Source: Flavobacteriaceae bacterium EG-1
Lineage (GTDB): Bacteria > Bacteroidota > Bacteroidia > Flavobacteriales > Flavobacteriaceae
Length of the DNA: 64,000 bases
Reading direction: 5' to 3'
Assembly (NCBI RefSeq): GCF_009649685.1
Contig: NZ_WJPK01000002.1
Coordinates: forward strand, 474,202-538,201
Positions 43,082 through 53,605 of this stretch are shown in pieces (position 1 is the first letter of the stretch; each line of letters starts with the position of its first letter). A program made the translations under genes and the position numbers. The notes below the pieces were generated by a model that saw only the letters and a program-made list of their open reading frames with translations, was not told the origin of the DNA and made no database searches.

Positions 43082-46000
43082 ACAGAAAAAAAATGCCAAT
43101 AAAGAATTTGGCATGTCGTCTTGGGCGATAGACAATCCTTCCGTTATTTATGTTATGATTGCCATCTTTCTATGGTTAGGCTTTCAATCGTATCAGGCCA
43201 TGCCTCGTGAAGATTTTCCAGAAATAATTGAGACTAAAGTTTATGTAAGTACGCCTTACCCTGGTAACACAGCAGAAGACGTTGAAAGACTTATTACAGA
43301 CCCCTTAGAAGATAAGTTAAAGAATATTAGTAATGTAGTTAAAATTACCTCTACATCTCAAGAAGATTATTCTATTATTACTATAGAGTTTGATGAAAAA
43401 CTTACTATTGATCAAGCAAAACAAAAAGTAAAAGACGAAGTCGATAGTGAAAAAGCAAGTGAAGATTGGCCTACATTCAACAATGCTAAATTAGAGCCGA
43501 AAGTTTTCGATTTAAATCTTTCTGAATCATTCCCAATAATGAATGTGAATTTTACCGGAGATTATCCTGTAGAAAAACTGAAAGAATTTGCAGAATATAT
43601 GCAAGATGAAATTGAAGACCTGCAAGAAATTAAAGAGGTTGGTATTCGCGGTGCACAAGACAAAGAAGTAGAAATTGCAGTAGATGTCTATAAAATGATG
43701 GCTGCTAAAGTAAGTTTTCAAGATATTATTGGTGCTGTATCTAATGGTAACACCACCATGTCTGCCGGAAACCTTAAATCTGGTGATCAACGTAGAACTA
43801 TTCGAATATTAGGTGAAGTTGAAGACCCTAAAGAATTGGAAAACTTTGTTGTAAAATCGGAAAATGGTGCGGTATACTTGAAAGACCTTGCGAAGGTTAC
43901 ATTTAGTGAACAAGAGAAAACAACATTTGCTCGTGAATACGGTGAAAGTGTGGTTATGCTAGATATTAAAAAACGTTCTGGTAGCAACATGATTGAGGCC
44001 ACTACAAAAATTAGAGCACTAGTAAAACAAGCGCAGGAAAATTATTTTCCAAAAGATTTAAATATTACCATAGCTAATGATTCTTCAGGCAGAACCTTAA
44101 ACCAAGTTGATGACCTTGTAAACAATATCATTTTTGGTATTATTCTAGTGGTTACCGTTTTGATGTTCTTTTTAGGATTTAGAAATGCCCTTTTTGTCGG
44201 TTTTGCTATTCCAATGTCTATGTTTATGTCATTTATGGTACTTTCCTTATTGGGATACACCCTAAACACAATGATACTTTTTGGAATGATCATGGGGTTA
44301 GGTATGCTAGTAGACAATGGTATTGTTGTTGTTGAAAATGTTTACCGTTTAATGAGTGAAGGTATGTCTCGCACAGAAGCAGCCAAAAAAGGAATTGGTG
44401 AGATTGCTTTTCCTATTATCATTTCAACATTAACCACGGTAGCGGCTTTCGTACCCCTTGGATTATGGCCTGGTATTTTTGGCCAATTTATGAAGTATTT
44501 CCCAATCACACTATCGGTTGTTTTAGGTTCATCACTTTTTGTAGCCATTTTCATGAACTCGATGTTGGTATCTCAGTTTATGGATATCAATGAAAAAGAT
44601 TTGACTAAAAAACAACTTATTCGCATCAGTATAATCTTGGGTGGTTTTGGTTTATTTATCTTCTTTGTAGGAGGAACCATGAGAGGTTTGGGTACCGTAA
44701 TGATAGTTACTGCCACACAATTCTGGGTATACAAATACTTCATTAAAAAATGGGCTACTAGATTTCAAAATCGTACAATGGTTCGTTTTGAAAATTGGTA
44801 TGAAAGAAGAATTAAACATGCGTTAAGAGGAAGAAATGTTTACTGGTATTTTGGAATTACCTTTATGATGTTAATTGCTGTATTCATGCTTTTTGGAATG
44901 TCTCTTGGAAGTGGTCGAACAAAAGTTGAATTCTTCCCTGATAACAAGCCAAATGAGATTTACGCTTATATAGAATATCCACAAGGAACGTCTATTGAGA
45001 AAACTAACGAATTAACCAAAGCAATTGAAAAACGTGTTTATGCCGTTGCTAATAATCCTAAATATACCGATGGCGACCACAATTATCTAGTAGAATCTGC
45101 AGTATCTCAAGTAGGTGAAGGTGCTGGCAACCCACAAACAGATGGGGGTTCTTCGGCCGAAATGCCACATCGTGGAAAAGTAACGGTATCTATGCGAGAA
45201 TATAAATATCGTAATGGCCGAGATACTGAACAATTACGTGGTGAAATTCAAGAAGCTTTAACAGGTATTTACCCCGGAGTTGGAATTTCAGTTGAGAAAG
45301 AAGCCAATGGACCACCTGCAGGCTATCCCATCAATATCGAATTACAAGGTAAAGACTATACCGAACTTATTAGTACTGCCGAAGATATCCGTAACTTTAT
45401 TAACACCAAAAACATAGCAGGGATTGAAGAATTAAAGATTGATGTTAATAAAGGCAAGCCTTCTATGCAAGTTGTTGTAGATCGAGAAAAAGCCGGAGAA
45501 TTAGGAGTAACTGTAGGCCAAGTAGGACAACAATTAAGACGCTCTTTATTTGGTGAAAAGGCTGGAATTTATAAAGTGGACGGCGAAGATTATGATATTA
45601 ATGTTCGTTTTGACGAAAATATAAGATATGATAAAAGTGCGCTTTTTAATCAGAACATTATTTTTAGAGATCCCGCAAATGGACAAATTAAAGAAGTGCC
45701 TGTAGCCGCCGTTGCATCGCAAAAAAATTCTTCTGGTTTTAGTGCCATCAAACATAAAAACAAAAAAAGAGTTGTTACTGTTTATTCGCAATTAAAACCA
45801 GGCTTTAGTGATGCTGGTGCAATCGTTGCTGAAATTCAGAAAGAGATGGAAGATTATAAGAACCTTCCTTCTGACATTAAACTCGATTTTACAGGACAAA
45901 TTGAAGAGCAGAATAAACAAATGGTTTTCTTAGTAGGAGCCTTTTTTGGTGGCTTAGCCCTAATTATGCTCATTTTAATTTTCCAATTTGGAGGTATTTC

Positions 46001-46574
46001 TAAACCATTAATTATTATGATTGCTATTTTCTTGAGTTTTATTGGAGTTTTTGGCGGATTAATGATTACAGGATGGTCATTCGTAATTATGATGACTATG
46101 ATGGGGATTATTTCGCTTGCAGGTATTGTAGTAAACAATGGTGTTGTACTACTAGATTACACACAAATTTTAATAGACCGTAAAAAAGTAAATTTAGATT
46201 TAGATGATAAAGATTTGCTTACCAAAAGTCAAGTTACAGAAATTATAGTAAAAAGTGGAAAGGCAAGGTTACGACCAGTTATTCTAACTGCCATTACTAC
46301 TGTTTTAGGCCTAATTCCATTAGCTATTGGTTTAAATATAGATTTCTTTTCGCTGTTTTCAGAATTTAACCCCAAAATATACATGGGTGGAGACAACGTT
46401 ATTTTCTGGGGACCTCTTGCGTGGACAGTAATTTTCGGATTAATTGTTGCTACGTTCTTAACATTAATTATAGTACCAGTATTATTTAATATTACATACA
46501 GAATTAAAATTTGGTTAAGAAGCAAAAGAAAAAAGACTTCAGAAAAATTAGAAGTTTATGAGCATGTAGCTTAA
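43071..46574 (+). CDS. RND-family efflux pump, inner-membrane transporter
   Basis: An 1167-aa AcrB-type proton antiporter with 12 membrane helices and two large periplasmic loops. The proton-relay region in helix 4 is present: GMLVDNGIVVVEN with D415. It is longer than AcrB (about 1050 aa), the extra sequence lying mostly between helices 6 and 7 and at the C-terminus (basic tail RSKRKK). Substrates are probably drugs, bile- or dye-like compounds; heavy-metal (CzcA) signatures are not obvious. Last gene of the TetR-TolC-MFP-RND operon. Confidence 0.94.
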   Translation: MDSKQKKNANKEFGMSSWAIDNPSVIYVMIAIFLWLGFQSYQAMPREDFPEIIETKVYVSTPYPGNTAEDVERLITDPLEDKLKNISNVVKITSTSQEDYSIITIEFDEKLTIDQAKQKVKDEVDSEKASEDWPTFNNAKLEPKVFDLNLSESFPIMNVNFTGDYPVEKLKEFAEYMQDEIEDLQEIKEVGIRGAQDKEVEIAVDVYKMMAAKVSFQDIIGAVSNGNTTMSAGNLKSGDQRRTIRILGEVEDPKELENFVVKSENGAVYLKDLAKVTFSEQEKTTFAREYGESVVMLDIKKRSGSNMIEATTKIRALVKQAQENYFPKDLNITIANDSSGRTLNQVDDLVNNIIFGIILVVTVLMFFLGFRNALFVGFAIPMSMFMSFMVLSLLGYTLNTMILFGMIMGLGMLVDNGIVVVENVYRLMSEGMSRTEAAKKGIGEIAFPIIISTLTTVAAFVPLGLWPGIFGQFMKYFPITLSVVLGSSLFVAIFMNSMLVSQFMDINEKDLTKKQLIRISIILGGFGLFIFFVGGTMRGLGTVMIVTATQFWVYKYFIKKWATRFQNRTMVRFENWYERRIKHALRGRNVYWYFGITFMMLIAVFMLFGMSLGSGRTKVEFFPDNKPNEIYAYIEYPQGTSIEKTNELTKAIEKRVYAVANNPKYTDGDHNYLVESAVSQVGEGAGNPQTDGGSSAEMPHRGKVTVSMREYKYRNGRDTEQLRGEIQEALTGIYPGVGISVEKEANGPPAGYPINIELQGKDYTELISTAEDIRNFINTKNIAGIEELKIDVNKGKPSMQVVVDREKAGELGVTVGQVGQQLRRSLFGEKAGIYKVDGEDYDINVRFDENIRYDKSALFNQNIIFRDPANGQIKEVPVAAVASQKNSSGFSAIKHKNKKRVVTVYSQLKPGFSDAGAIVAEIQKEMEDYKNLPSDIKLDFTGQIEEQNKQMVFLVGAFFGGLALIMLILIFQFGGISKPLIIMIAIFLSFIGVFGGLMITGWSFVIMMTMMGIISLAGIVVNNGVVLLDYTQILIDRKKVNLDLDDKDLLTKSQVTEIIVKSGKARLRPVILTAITTVLGLIPLAIGLNIDFFSLFSEFNPKIYMGGDNVIFWGPLAWTVIFGLIVATFLTLIIVPVLFNITYRIKIWLRSKRKKTSEKLEVYEHVA

Positions 46575-46588
46575 TTAAAAATTTAAAT

Positions 46589-46616
46589 AAAGCCTTGAAT
46601 TAATTTTCAGGGCTTT
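46589..46616 (+). terminator. Terminator of the efflux operon
   Basis: AAAGCC-T-TGAA (46589-46599) pairs with TTCA-G-GGCTTT (46606-46616), 6-nt loop, followed by TTT on the plus strand, 15 bp after the RND stop. Confidence 0.75.
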
Positions 46617-46624
46617 TTTATTTC

Positions 46625-47368
46625 CTAGTTCTTAGTCGCTACTACTGAATTTTTTGGTCCTAGAAAATTAAAAACAAATGAACTTAAAATAAGACCTACT
46701 AAAAACCCCGCACAAAGTATAACTATACGCTCACCAAAATCGCTATAGTCCTCAAAAAGATATCTTAAAAAATACACAACAACAGTAGTTACAAGCACCA
46801 ATAGCCAATAACTCATCATATTCTTAACCGCTATTTTTTTAGATACTTTTACTATTGGCATTTTCACTATAAAGTTCCAAATAGCAATTGCACCAAGTAA
46901 ACTAAAACCATATTGTAAAATATTATATACAGGTACTTGATAAAACTCTTCATTAAAAAAAGCTATTCTCGAAACAAAGAAACCATCGAAATGCGTAAAC
47001 GAGTCCCAAAATAAATGACTTATGTTTCCAATTAAAATGGAAAGAATTACTTTAAAATAGTTCGATTTTAAGTACGAAATCCAATTAAATTCTATAAAAC
47101 CTTCAAATTTTTTCCTAAAAATCGGAGGTAAGTTCAATAACATTTGATTGCGAACTACTAGATGATATATGGTGATGAATACCAGTGCAATCGGAATATT
47201 TAACCAAAACATTCCCCATACCGAGTGCCCATGAGGTCCGTTAGCTTCAAATCTTAGAAAAAATTCGAAATCTGGCACCATACTACCCATAATTAACCCT
47301 GAAGCTGAAAAATATCTGTGCTTTAAAAATGGTAATATAATAGCAGGATGCGAGGCTGTAAATGGCAT
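46625..47368 (-). CDS. DUF4184-family membrane protein
   Basis: A 247-aa multi-spanning membrane protein beginning 'MPFTASHPAIILPFLKHRYFSASGLIMGSMVPDFEFF', the mark of DUF4184. It has conserved His and Asp in 'GNISHLFWDSFTHFDGFFV' that resemble zinc-dependent phospholipase C or YdjM-type metal sites in membrane hydrolases; function not established. It converges on the RND operon and stands alone. Confidence 0.82.
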   Translation of the reverse strand: MPFTASHPAIILPFLKHRYFSASGLIMGSMVPDFEFFLRFEANGPHGHSVWGMFWLNIPIALVFITIYHLVVRNQMLLNLPPIFRKKFEGFIEFNWISYLKSNYFKVILSILIGNISHLFWDSFTHFDGFFVSRIAFFNEEFYQVPVYNILQYGFSLLGAIAIWNFIVKMPIVKVSKKIAVKNMMSYWLLVLVTTVVVYFLRYLFEDYSDFGERIVILCAGFLVGLILSSFVFNFLGPKNSVVATKN

Positions 47369-47618
47369 AAATGGAAATTAGTTTTAAATACGAATTAAGT
47401 TTAAAACTATTTTTAACTCAATAAATGGGTTGAAAATCTTACTAAATGAACGACTTATATTAAAAATTATTTTAAGAATTATCCTACTTCTAACAATAAG
47501 AAGACCTAAATACCTTCGATGCCACCTATTCAACCCTTTGTATTTTGAATTAGCTCTCTAAGGTAACGTGTATCGGCAATTATTAAGTAAAATCAATAGT
47601 ACAGTAATAAATACTTCT

Positions 47619-47626
47619 TAAATTTG
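47619..47626 (+). promoter_or_regulatory. -7 promoter box of aspS
   Basis: TAAATTTG, exact TAnnTTTG, 18 bp before the ATG. Confidence 0.5.
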
Positions 47627-47644
47627 CGTCTTTAAATTTATCAA

Positions 47645-49393
47645 ATGTATAGAAGTCATACTTGCGGCGAATTACGAGATTCACATATTAACAATGAAGT
47701 AACCTTATCTGGATGGGTTCATAAAACTAGAGATAAAGGATTTGTAACATGGGTTGATTTACGAGATCGTTATGGCATAACACAATTGGTATTCGATGAA
47801 GACCGAACTTCAAGCGAATTAATTGCAAAAGCTCGTGAGTTAGGACGTGAATTTGTTGTACAAGTAACAGGAAAAGTTATTGAAAGAGCATCTAAAAACC
47901 CTAATATTCCAACTGGAAATATTGAGGTTCTCGTAGAAGAACTTATCATTTTAAACGAATCTAAAACACCACCTTTCACGATAGAAAATGAAACTGATGG
48001 CGGTGAAGATCTTCGTATGAAATATCGCTATTTAGATATTCGAAGAAACCCTGTAAAAAATAACCTCATTTTTCGCAGTAAAGTTTCTATGGCCGTTAGA
48101 AAATATCTTTCCGAAGAAGGCTTTATTGAAATTGAAACTCCATACTTAATTAAATCTACACCCGAAGGCGCTCGAGATTTCGTTGTTCCAAGTCGTATGA
48201 ATGAAGGTCAGTTTTACGCCTTACCTCAGTCACCTCAAACTTTTAAACAACTATTAATGGTTGGTGGATTAGACAAATATTTTCAAATTGTAAAATGTTT
48301 TAGAGATGAAGATTTACGTGCAGATAGACAACCTGAATTCACCCAGATTGATTGTGAAATGGCTTACGTTGAACAAGAAGATATTTTGAACGCATTTGAA
48401 GGTCTAACAAAATACTTACTTAAAGAAGTTAAAGGTGTTGAGATAAACTCATTTCCAAGAATGACCTTCGATGATGCTATGAAAAAGTATGGCAACGATA
48501 AACCTGATATTCGTTTTGGAATGGAGTTTGGAGAGCTAAATGAGGTTTCCCAACACAAAGATTTTAATGTTTTCAATTCGGCAGAATTAGTTGTCGGAAT
48601 TGCCGTTCCTGGTGGAAACAGCTATACTAGAAAAGAAATTGATAAATTAACTGACTGGGTTAAAAGGCCACAAGTTGGTGCCTTAGGTATGGTTTATTGT
48701 CGTTGTAATGAAGATGGAAGTTTTAAATCTTCTGTTGACAAATTCTACGACCAAAATGATTTGGCTAAATGGGCTGAGGCAACAGGAGCTAAGGCTGGAG
48801 ATTTAATCTGCGTACTCTCAGGTGCCAAAAACAAAGTAAGAACACAATTAAGCGCATTGCGAATGGAACTTGCTGAAAGATTGAGCTTAAGAGACCCAAA
48901 AGTTTTTGCACCATTATGGGTTGTTGATTTCCCATTACTCGAACTTGATGAGGAAACCGGACATTACCACGCAATGCACCATCCTTTTACTTCGCCTAAA
49001 CCAGGACAACTGGAATTACTTAATACCGACCCAGCTGCCGTTCGTGCAAATGCCTATGATTTGGTATTGAATGGTAATGAAATTGGTGGTGGATCTATTC
49101 GAATTCACGATAAAGAAACTCAGGCCACTATGTTTAAACACCTTGGATTCAGCCCTGAAGAAGCAAAAGCACAATTTGGATTTTTAATGGATGCTTTTCA
49201 ATATGGTGCTCCTCCACATGGAGGGATTGCTTTTGGACTAGATAGATTGGTCGCAATTTTAGGAGGACAAGAAACTATACGTGATTTTATTGCTTTTCCT
49301 AAAAACAACAGTGGTAGAGATGTTATGATTGATGCGCCTGCAACTATAGATGAAACACAATTAAAAGAGTTGCATTTAAAAGTAGAATTGTAG
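47645..49393 (+). CDS. aspS: Aspartyl-tRNA synthetase
   Basis: A 582-aa class IIb enzyme that charges tRNA-Asp. N-terminal OB-fold anticodon-binding domain (about 1-105, '[27 protein letters not shown]'), catalytic domain with motif 2 '[18 protein letters not shown]' and motif 3 '[13 protein letters not shown]', and the bacterial GAD insertion (about 280-420). Length fits the bacterial type. It stands as a single gene with its own promoter. Confidence 0.97.
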   Translation: MYRSHTCGELRDSHINNEVTLSGWVHKTRDKGFVTWVDLRDRYGITQLVFDEDRTSSELIAKARELGREFVVQVTGKVIERASKNPNIPTGNIEVLVEELIILNESKTPPFTIENETDGGEDLRMKYRYLDIRRNPVKNNLIFRSKVSMAVRKYLSEEGFIEIETPYLIKSTPEGARDFVVPSRMNEGQFYALPQSPQTFKQLLMVGGLDKYFQIVKCFRDEDLRADRQPEFTQIDCEMAYVEQEDILNAFEGLTKYLLKEVKGVEINSFPRMTFDDAMKKYGNDKPDIRFGMEFGELNEVSQHKDFNVFNSAELVVGIAVPGGNSYTRKEIDKLTDWVKRPQVGALGMVYCRCNEDGSFKSSVDKFYDQNDLAKWAEATGAKAGDLICVLSGAKNKVRTQLSALRMELAERLSLRDPKVFAPLWVVDFPLLELDEETGHYHAMHHPFTSPKPGQLELLNTDPAAVRANAYDLVLNGNEIGGGSIRIHDKETQATMFKHLGFSPEEAKAQFGFLMDAFQYGAPPHGGIAFGLDRLVAILGGQETIRDFIAFPKNNSGRDVMIDAPATIDETQLKELHLKVEL

Positions 49394-49452
49394 TTAAATT
49401 CGAATTGCTAGTCTTTCATATATTTTGTAATTAATTCTTTAATAGAATTAAA

Positions 49453-49460
49453 TACCTTTG
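49453..49460 (+). promoter_or_regulatory. -7 promoter box of the ClC gene
   Basis: TACCTTTG, exact TAnnTTTG, 24 bp before the ATG at 49485. Confidence 0.5.
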
Positions 49461-49484
49461 GTATAGAATAATCGGCCTATATCA

Positions 49485-51266
49485 ATGTCAACCAAGATAA
49501 ACTCTTTAATTAAACGTGCCTTAAAATGGAGGTATAAAAACATCTCGCACAAGTCTTTTGTGTACATTATGAGTGTTTTTGTAGGTCTATTAGCAGGTTT
49601 AGCCTCAGTAACACTTAAAAATATTACTTTTTTTATAGAATCTTTACTTGAAAAAGGCATTCTTATTTCTAACAATTTTTATTTTATTCTTCCCATTTTA
49701 GGTCTATTTTTAGTCTTTCTCTATATCAAATTTGTACATAAAGAAAAACTACAAAGTGCTATATCTTCTATCTTATTCTCGCTATCGAAAAAGAAAGGCA
49801 TTATTGCTCCAAAACAAATATACACTCAGCTTTTAGCTGCGCCACTTACTGTTGGTTTCGGAGGTTCAGTTGGTTTATTAGGACCTGCCGTTGCTTCGGG
49901 TGCAGCTATCAGTTCTAATTTAGGTCGTGCTTTCCGTATCAATGCTAAAACAAGGTCTTTATTAATTGCATGCGCCTCAGCAGGAGCTATTTCATCTATT
50001 TTTCAATCGCCCATTGCGGCAATTATTTTTGCTGTTGAAGTCTTTAGTTTAGATTTAACTATGCTTTCTGTGCTTCCACTTTTATTAGCTTCTATATCTG
50101 GAGTACTAACCTCGTACTTTTTTATGGGTAATGAAGTACTTTTTAAGTTTTCGCTAATTCAAAGTTTTGAAATAAAAGACACCCTCTTTTACATTTTATT
50201 AGGTTTAGGCACAGCGATAGCTTCGGTGTACTTTACGCGAATGTATTTTGGTATTATTAAATTATTTGAACCATTAAAGAGTCCTAAATACAAATTATTA
50301 GTTGGAGGAATTGCTATAGGAATCATGCTATATTTTATTCCCCCACTCTATGGGGAAGGTTTCGGCTTTATCAACAACTTATTAGAAGGAAACCATTCTG
50401 CAGCATTAGGAAAAACTCCATTTGACAATTATATGAACAACATTTGGGTAGTTATTGCCCTTTTGTTTGGAATAACTATTTTTAAAGCTGTAGCAATGAC
50501 AACAACACTAGCGGCAGGAGGTGTTGGTGGTATTTTTATTCCAACTTTAGTTATGGGTAGCGCCCTTGGAAATGTAATGGCTAAAGTTATAAATAACTCA
50601 GGATTGGGTTTCGCGGTTTCTGAAAGTAATTTCACACTTATAGGCATGGCCGGCCTTATTGCTGGAGTATTGCATGCTCCTTTAACCTCCATTTTCTTAA
50701 TTGCAGAAATTACTGGTGGTTATGAACTATTTGTACCCTTAATGATTACCGCCTCAATTTCTTATCTAGGTAAAAAGCAAGTAATGGAACACACCATTTA
50801 CACGCGAGAATTGGCTGAGCAAGGCGCATTATTAACACATGACAAAGATGAAAATGTGCTTAACATAATGCAGCTTGATGATGTTATTGAACAAAATTTT
50901 AAAGCAGTGACACCAAATATGTTGCTTGAAGAAATGCTACACGAATCGGTCTCAAAATCAACTCGTAATATTTTTCCTGTAGTTGATGAATACAAAAGAC
51001 TTGTTGGAATAGTATTGCTAGATGACATTCGCGAATTTATGTTCGACTTATCTTTATACAAAACCACAATAGTAGCTGCTTTTATGCATGACCCTCCTGC
51101 TGTTATTGAGTATGAAAAACATTCAATGCATAAAATAATGCAATTGTTTCAAGAAAGTGGTGCTTGGAATCTTCCAGTAATTAAAGGCGGCATGTACTAT
51201 GGTTTTATATCAAAATCAAAACTATTAACAGCTTACCGAAAAGAACTTCTTAATTTTACGAAGTAA
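49485..51266 (+). CDS. ClC-family chloride transport protein with C-terminal CBS domains
   Basis: A 593-aa protein: a 10-12-helix ClC core (about 20-430) followed by two CBS domains (about 450-590). Selectivity motif GxFxP is present as GIFIP (349-353). The motif GREGP reads G130-LLGP, so the external gating glutamate is Leu132; the internal proton glutamate aligns with V185 (FAVEVF, E184 one residue before). The first motif, GSGIP, is also not recognisable. This favours a passive channel over a 2Cl/H antiporter (inference). The CBS pair probably senses nucleotides. Confidence 0.88.
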   Translation: MSTKINSLIKRALKWRYKNISHKSFVYIMSVFVGLLAGLASVTLKNITFFIESLLEKGILISNNFYFILPILGLFLVFLYIKFVHKEKLQSAISSILFSLSKKKGIIAPKQIYTQLLAAPLTVGFGGSVGLLGPAVASGAAISSNLGRAFRINAKTRSLLIACASAGAISSIFQSPIAAIIFAVEVFSLDLTMLSVLPLLLASISGVLTSYFFMGNEVLFKFSLIQSFEIKDTLFYILLGLGTAIASVYFTRMYFGIIKLFEPLKSPKYKLLVGGIAIGIMLYFIPPLYGEGFGFINNLLEGNHSAALGKTPFDNYMNNIWVVIALLFGITIFKAVAMTTTLAAGGVGGIFIPTLVMGSALGNVMAKVINNSGLGFAVSESNFTLIGMAGLIAGVLHAPLTSIFLIAEITGGYELFVPLMITASISYLGKKQVMEHTIYTRELAEQGALLTHDKDENVLNIMQLDDVIEQNFKAVTPNMLLEEMLHESVSKSTRNIFPVVDEYKRLVGIVLLDDIREFMFDLSLYKTTIVAAFMHDPPAVIEYEKHSMHKIMQLFQESGAWNLPVIKGGMYYGFISKSKLLTAYRKELLNFTK

Positions 51267-51271
51267 ATTTG
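51264..51271 (+). promoter_or_regulatory. -7 promoter box in front of the 83-aa gene
   Basis: TAAATTTG overlaps the stop codon of the ClC gene, 23 bp before the next ATG, so the small gene may be transcribed on its own. Confidence 0.45.
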
Positions 51272-51294
51272 ATATCTAGCATTAAATTTAAACT

Positions 51295-51546
51295 ATGAAA
51301 TACTTCATTATTTTATTGGTCGTGGTTTCATTCGGATTAATCATTTATGGATTCTCGTTAGACTCGTCTTTAGAAAATTTAGCTAATAAATATATTGGTT
51401 CGGGAACGCTGTTAATATTTTTGGTAGCTATGCCCTTATTTCTATACAAAGAGAGTAAAAAAAGAAACTTTAAAGATTATATGTTAACTGATGAAAGCGT
51501 AAGACGTATGCAAGGCAAAGAACCTAAAAAGGCTAAGGATTCTTAG
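51295..51546 (+). CDS. Small membrane protein
   Basis: An 83-aa protein with two hydrophobic segments (about 2-21 and 37-53) and a basic, hydrophilic tail ('KESKKRNFKDYMLTDESVRRMQGKEPKKAKDS'). No family recognised. It follows the ClC gene with 28 bp and its stop overlaps the tadA stop by 4 bp. Confidence 0.6.
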   Translation: MKYFIILLVVVSFGLIIYGFSLDSSLENLANKYIGSGTLLIFLVAMPLFLYKESKKRNFKDYMLTDESVRRMQGKEPKKAKDS

Positions 51547-51992
51547 TTTCGATTTCTTTTTCGAATAAAAAACTCTTTTAGTAATGCGGATGCTTCTTCT
51601 TCTAAAATACCGCCTATTATTTTTGTTTTTGGATGCAATTTAGCACCCATACTTTCAAACCCTCGTTCTGCATCTTTTGTCCCATAAACAATCTTAGAAA
51701 TTTGACTCCAATACAGTGCCCCAGCGCACATTTGACAAGGCTCAAGGGTTACATATAATGTACAATCATGCAAATATTTTCCGCCTAAAAAATTAGCTGC
51801 AGCCGTTATTGCTTGCATTTCTGCATGCGCTGTTACGTCATTTAATTGCTCTGTTAGATTATGTGCTCTTGCTATTATTCGATCTTTTACTACAATAACT
51901 GCCCCTACTGGTACTTCATCTTTTTCAAATGCAGCCTCAGCTTCCTGTAAAGCCTTCTTCATAAAATAAGCATCATTGTACGGAAGAATCAT
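51543..51992 (-). CDS. tadA: tRNA-specific adenosine deaminase
   Basis: A 149-aa zinc deaminase that converts A34 to inosine in tRNA-Arg. Zinc ligands and catalytic Glu are present: H56-A-E58 and PC86-xx-C89 (LEPCQMCAGA). It has the TadA hallmarks 'VPVGAVIV' and 'HNLTEQLNDVTAHAE'. A single gene, converging on the small membrane protein with a 4-bp overlap of their stops. Confidence 0.95.
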   Translation of the reverse strand: MILPYNDAYFMKKALQEAEAAFEKDEVPVGAVIVVKDRIIARAHNLTEQLNDVTAHAEMQAITAAANFLGGKYLHDCTLYVTLEPCQMCAGALYWSQISKIVYGTKDAERGFESMGAKLHPKTKIIGGILEEEASALLKEFFIRKRNRN

Positions 51993-52044
51993 AAACGCTA
52001 AAATACAACTCTACTTCAAATCAATTAAAAAATTAAAAGTAAAA

Positions 52045-52063
52045 ACCCCGCTTTTAACGGGGT
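52045..52063 (-). terminator. Terminator of the outer-membrane protein gene
   Basis: ACCCCG / CGGGGT stem with a 7-nt loop; on the minus strand it is followed by TTTTACTTTT. Confidence 0.75.
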
Positions 52064-52113
52064 CGTATATTTATTTTTTTAAATGTTCGTATGTTAACTA
52101 GTTATTTTAATCA

Positions 52114-53487
52114 TTAATTGGAAACAATTTTTTTATACAATGGAATTTTTAGTCCAACATAAAAGTCTGCATTTTTACTATTTTCAGAAATTAAATTTGT
52201 CAATACAGACCCCGATCCAACGGTTAATGGTCCTAGCCTAAAACCAAGTCCCCATGCCAAATCACCATATTGACGTAATCCTAATGGAGAATATACACTA
52301 ATCCATTTTGATTCCCATCTTGGCGCTAAAGTTGCTGTGTTGATAATATTATTATTGATTCCGCTAGTAGATTTACGCATTGAAAGCGATGTATGCATTC
52401 CTAAATACCACTTATGTCCTAAATAGTAATCTGCCATAATTTGCATTGCAGTAGGTAGTAATATTTTCTGATCACCTGTAGTTGTAGTTCCAGTATAATT
52501 ATCTTCTAAAACCTCATCTAAATCTTTAGTTTCAAATTCTAATGCATTTACTGTTCCAGTAGCATCATATTCCGTTCGTTCACTATCTGCATAATTAATA
52601 CTACCAATATCAGTAACGGCTACAGCAAATTTTAATTTGTATTGTTGTTGTCTTTTCCCCTGTACAGTATCATCAATCATTCTTTTTCTAAATTCGTAAA
52701 CGAATCCTAAATCTACTCCAAAACCACTTTGTAAATCACTAAACTCAATAGAGTCACTATCAAAATCTGATATATTACCATAAGCTATTGAACCCTGAGT
52801 TGTTAAAAAATTAGTCGTACCATTATAATTTCCACTTAACTCGGGAGAATCAACAAAAAGACCACCGGCACCCATTAAATATTTTAATGTAATTCCACCT
52901 TTAATAAATTGGTCTTTTGTTTTTAAAATCTCTCTACCGTAAGTAAGTCCAATTTCTGAAAAAACATGAATTGTGGTATTAAGGTTACTAGAATCAAAAT
53001 TAAAATCGTTTCCTATTTCAAACCCATCTGATATTCTCTCATATAAATTACCATCAATATTGTTTAAATTAAAAAGTCCTCTAACCCTTGTGGTTAAAGC
53101 AATACTTTGTTTTTCACCTATATTTAGCATAAAAGAAGGACCCAAAACATCAATATTACCAAAAAAGTGATTATTGGCTAACGGATATCGTTCGGCATCT
53201 GAATCAAAATCAAAATCACCATTAGAAAGTAAATCTGAGATAGATATTCCTATAAAATCACTACCAACAAAACCACTCGCTGATACCAAATTAATATCAC
53301 TACTAAAAGGAGTGTCAAAAACATTTGCTGGATTGACTATTACACCATGAACACCGGAATAATTATCCATAACATTACCTACATAGCTTTGAGCGTTTAG
53401 TTGGGTAAGCGTAAATGCTCCAAATAAAAGCGCACTAAAAAGGCAAAAAACATCTTTAACCTTATAATTTCTCTGTTTCATATTCAC
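52114..53487 (-). CDS. DUF5723-type outer-membrane beta-barrel protein
   Basis: A 457-aa exported protein (signal ending LNAQ at about residue 32) built of alternating amphipathic strands and ending 'NADFYVGLKIPLYKKIVSN', as outer-membrane barrels do. Segments such as 'NYSGVHGVIVNPANVFDTPFSSDINLVSA' match the DUF5723 group of Bacteroidota, related to FadL/OmpP1-like barrels. Role unknown; some relatives are near type IX secretion genes, none of which occurs here. Confidence 0.72.
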   Translation of the reverse strand: MNMKQRNYKVKDVFCLFSALLFGAFTLTQLNAQSYVGNVMDNYSGVHGVIVNPANVFDTPFSSDINLVSASGFVGSDFIGISISDLLSNGDFDFDSDAERYPLANNHFFGNIDVLGPSFMLNIGEKQSIALTTRVRGLFNLNNIDGNLYERISDGFEIGNDFNFDSSNLNTTIHVFSEIGLTYGREILKTKDQFIKGGITLKYLMGAGGLFVDSPELSGNYNGTTNFLTTQGSIAYGNISDFDSDSIEFSDLQSGFGVDLGFVYEFRKRMIDDTVQGKRQQQYKLKFAVAVTDIGSINYADSERTEYDATGTVNALEFETKDLDEVLEDNYTGTTTTGDQKILLPTAMQIMADYYLGHKWYLGMHTSLSMRKSTSGINNNIINTATLAPRWESKWISVYSPLGLRQYGDLAWGLGFRLGPLTVGSGSVLTNLISENSKNADFYVGLKIPLYKKIVSN

Positions 53488-53605
53488 ACATTAATTAGCA
53501 CTAAATCTTTATTTCATTAGGCTTTTAACGTATGATTTTAATATAAATTATAAATATTATGTAGGATTTACACTACATAATGAATTGTATAACTTGAAGC
53601 ATTTT

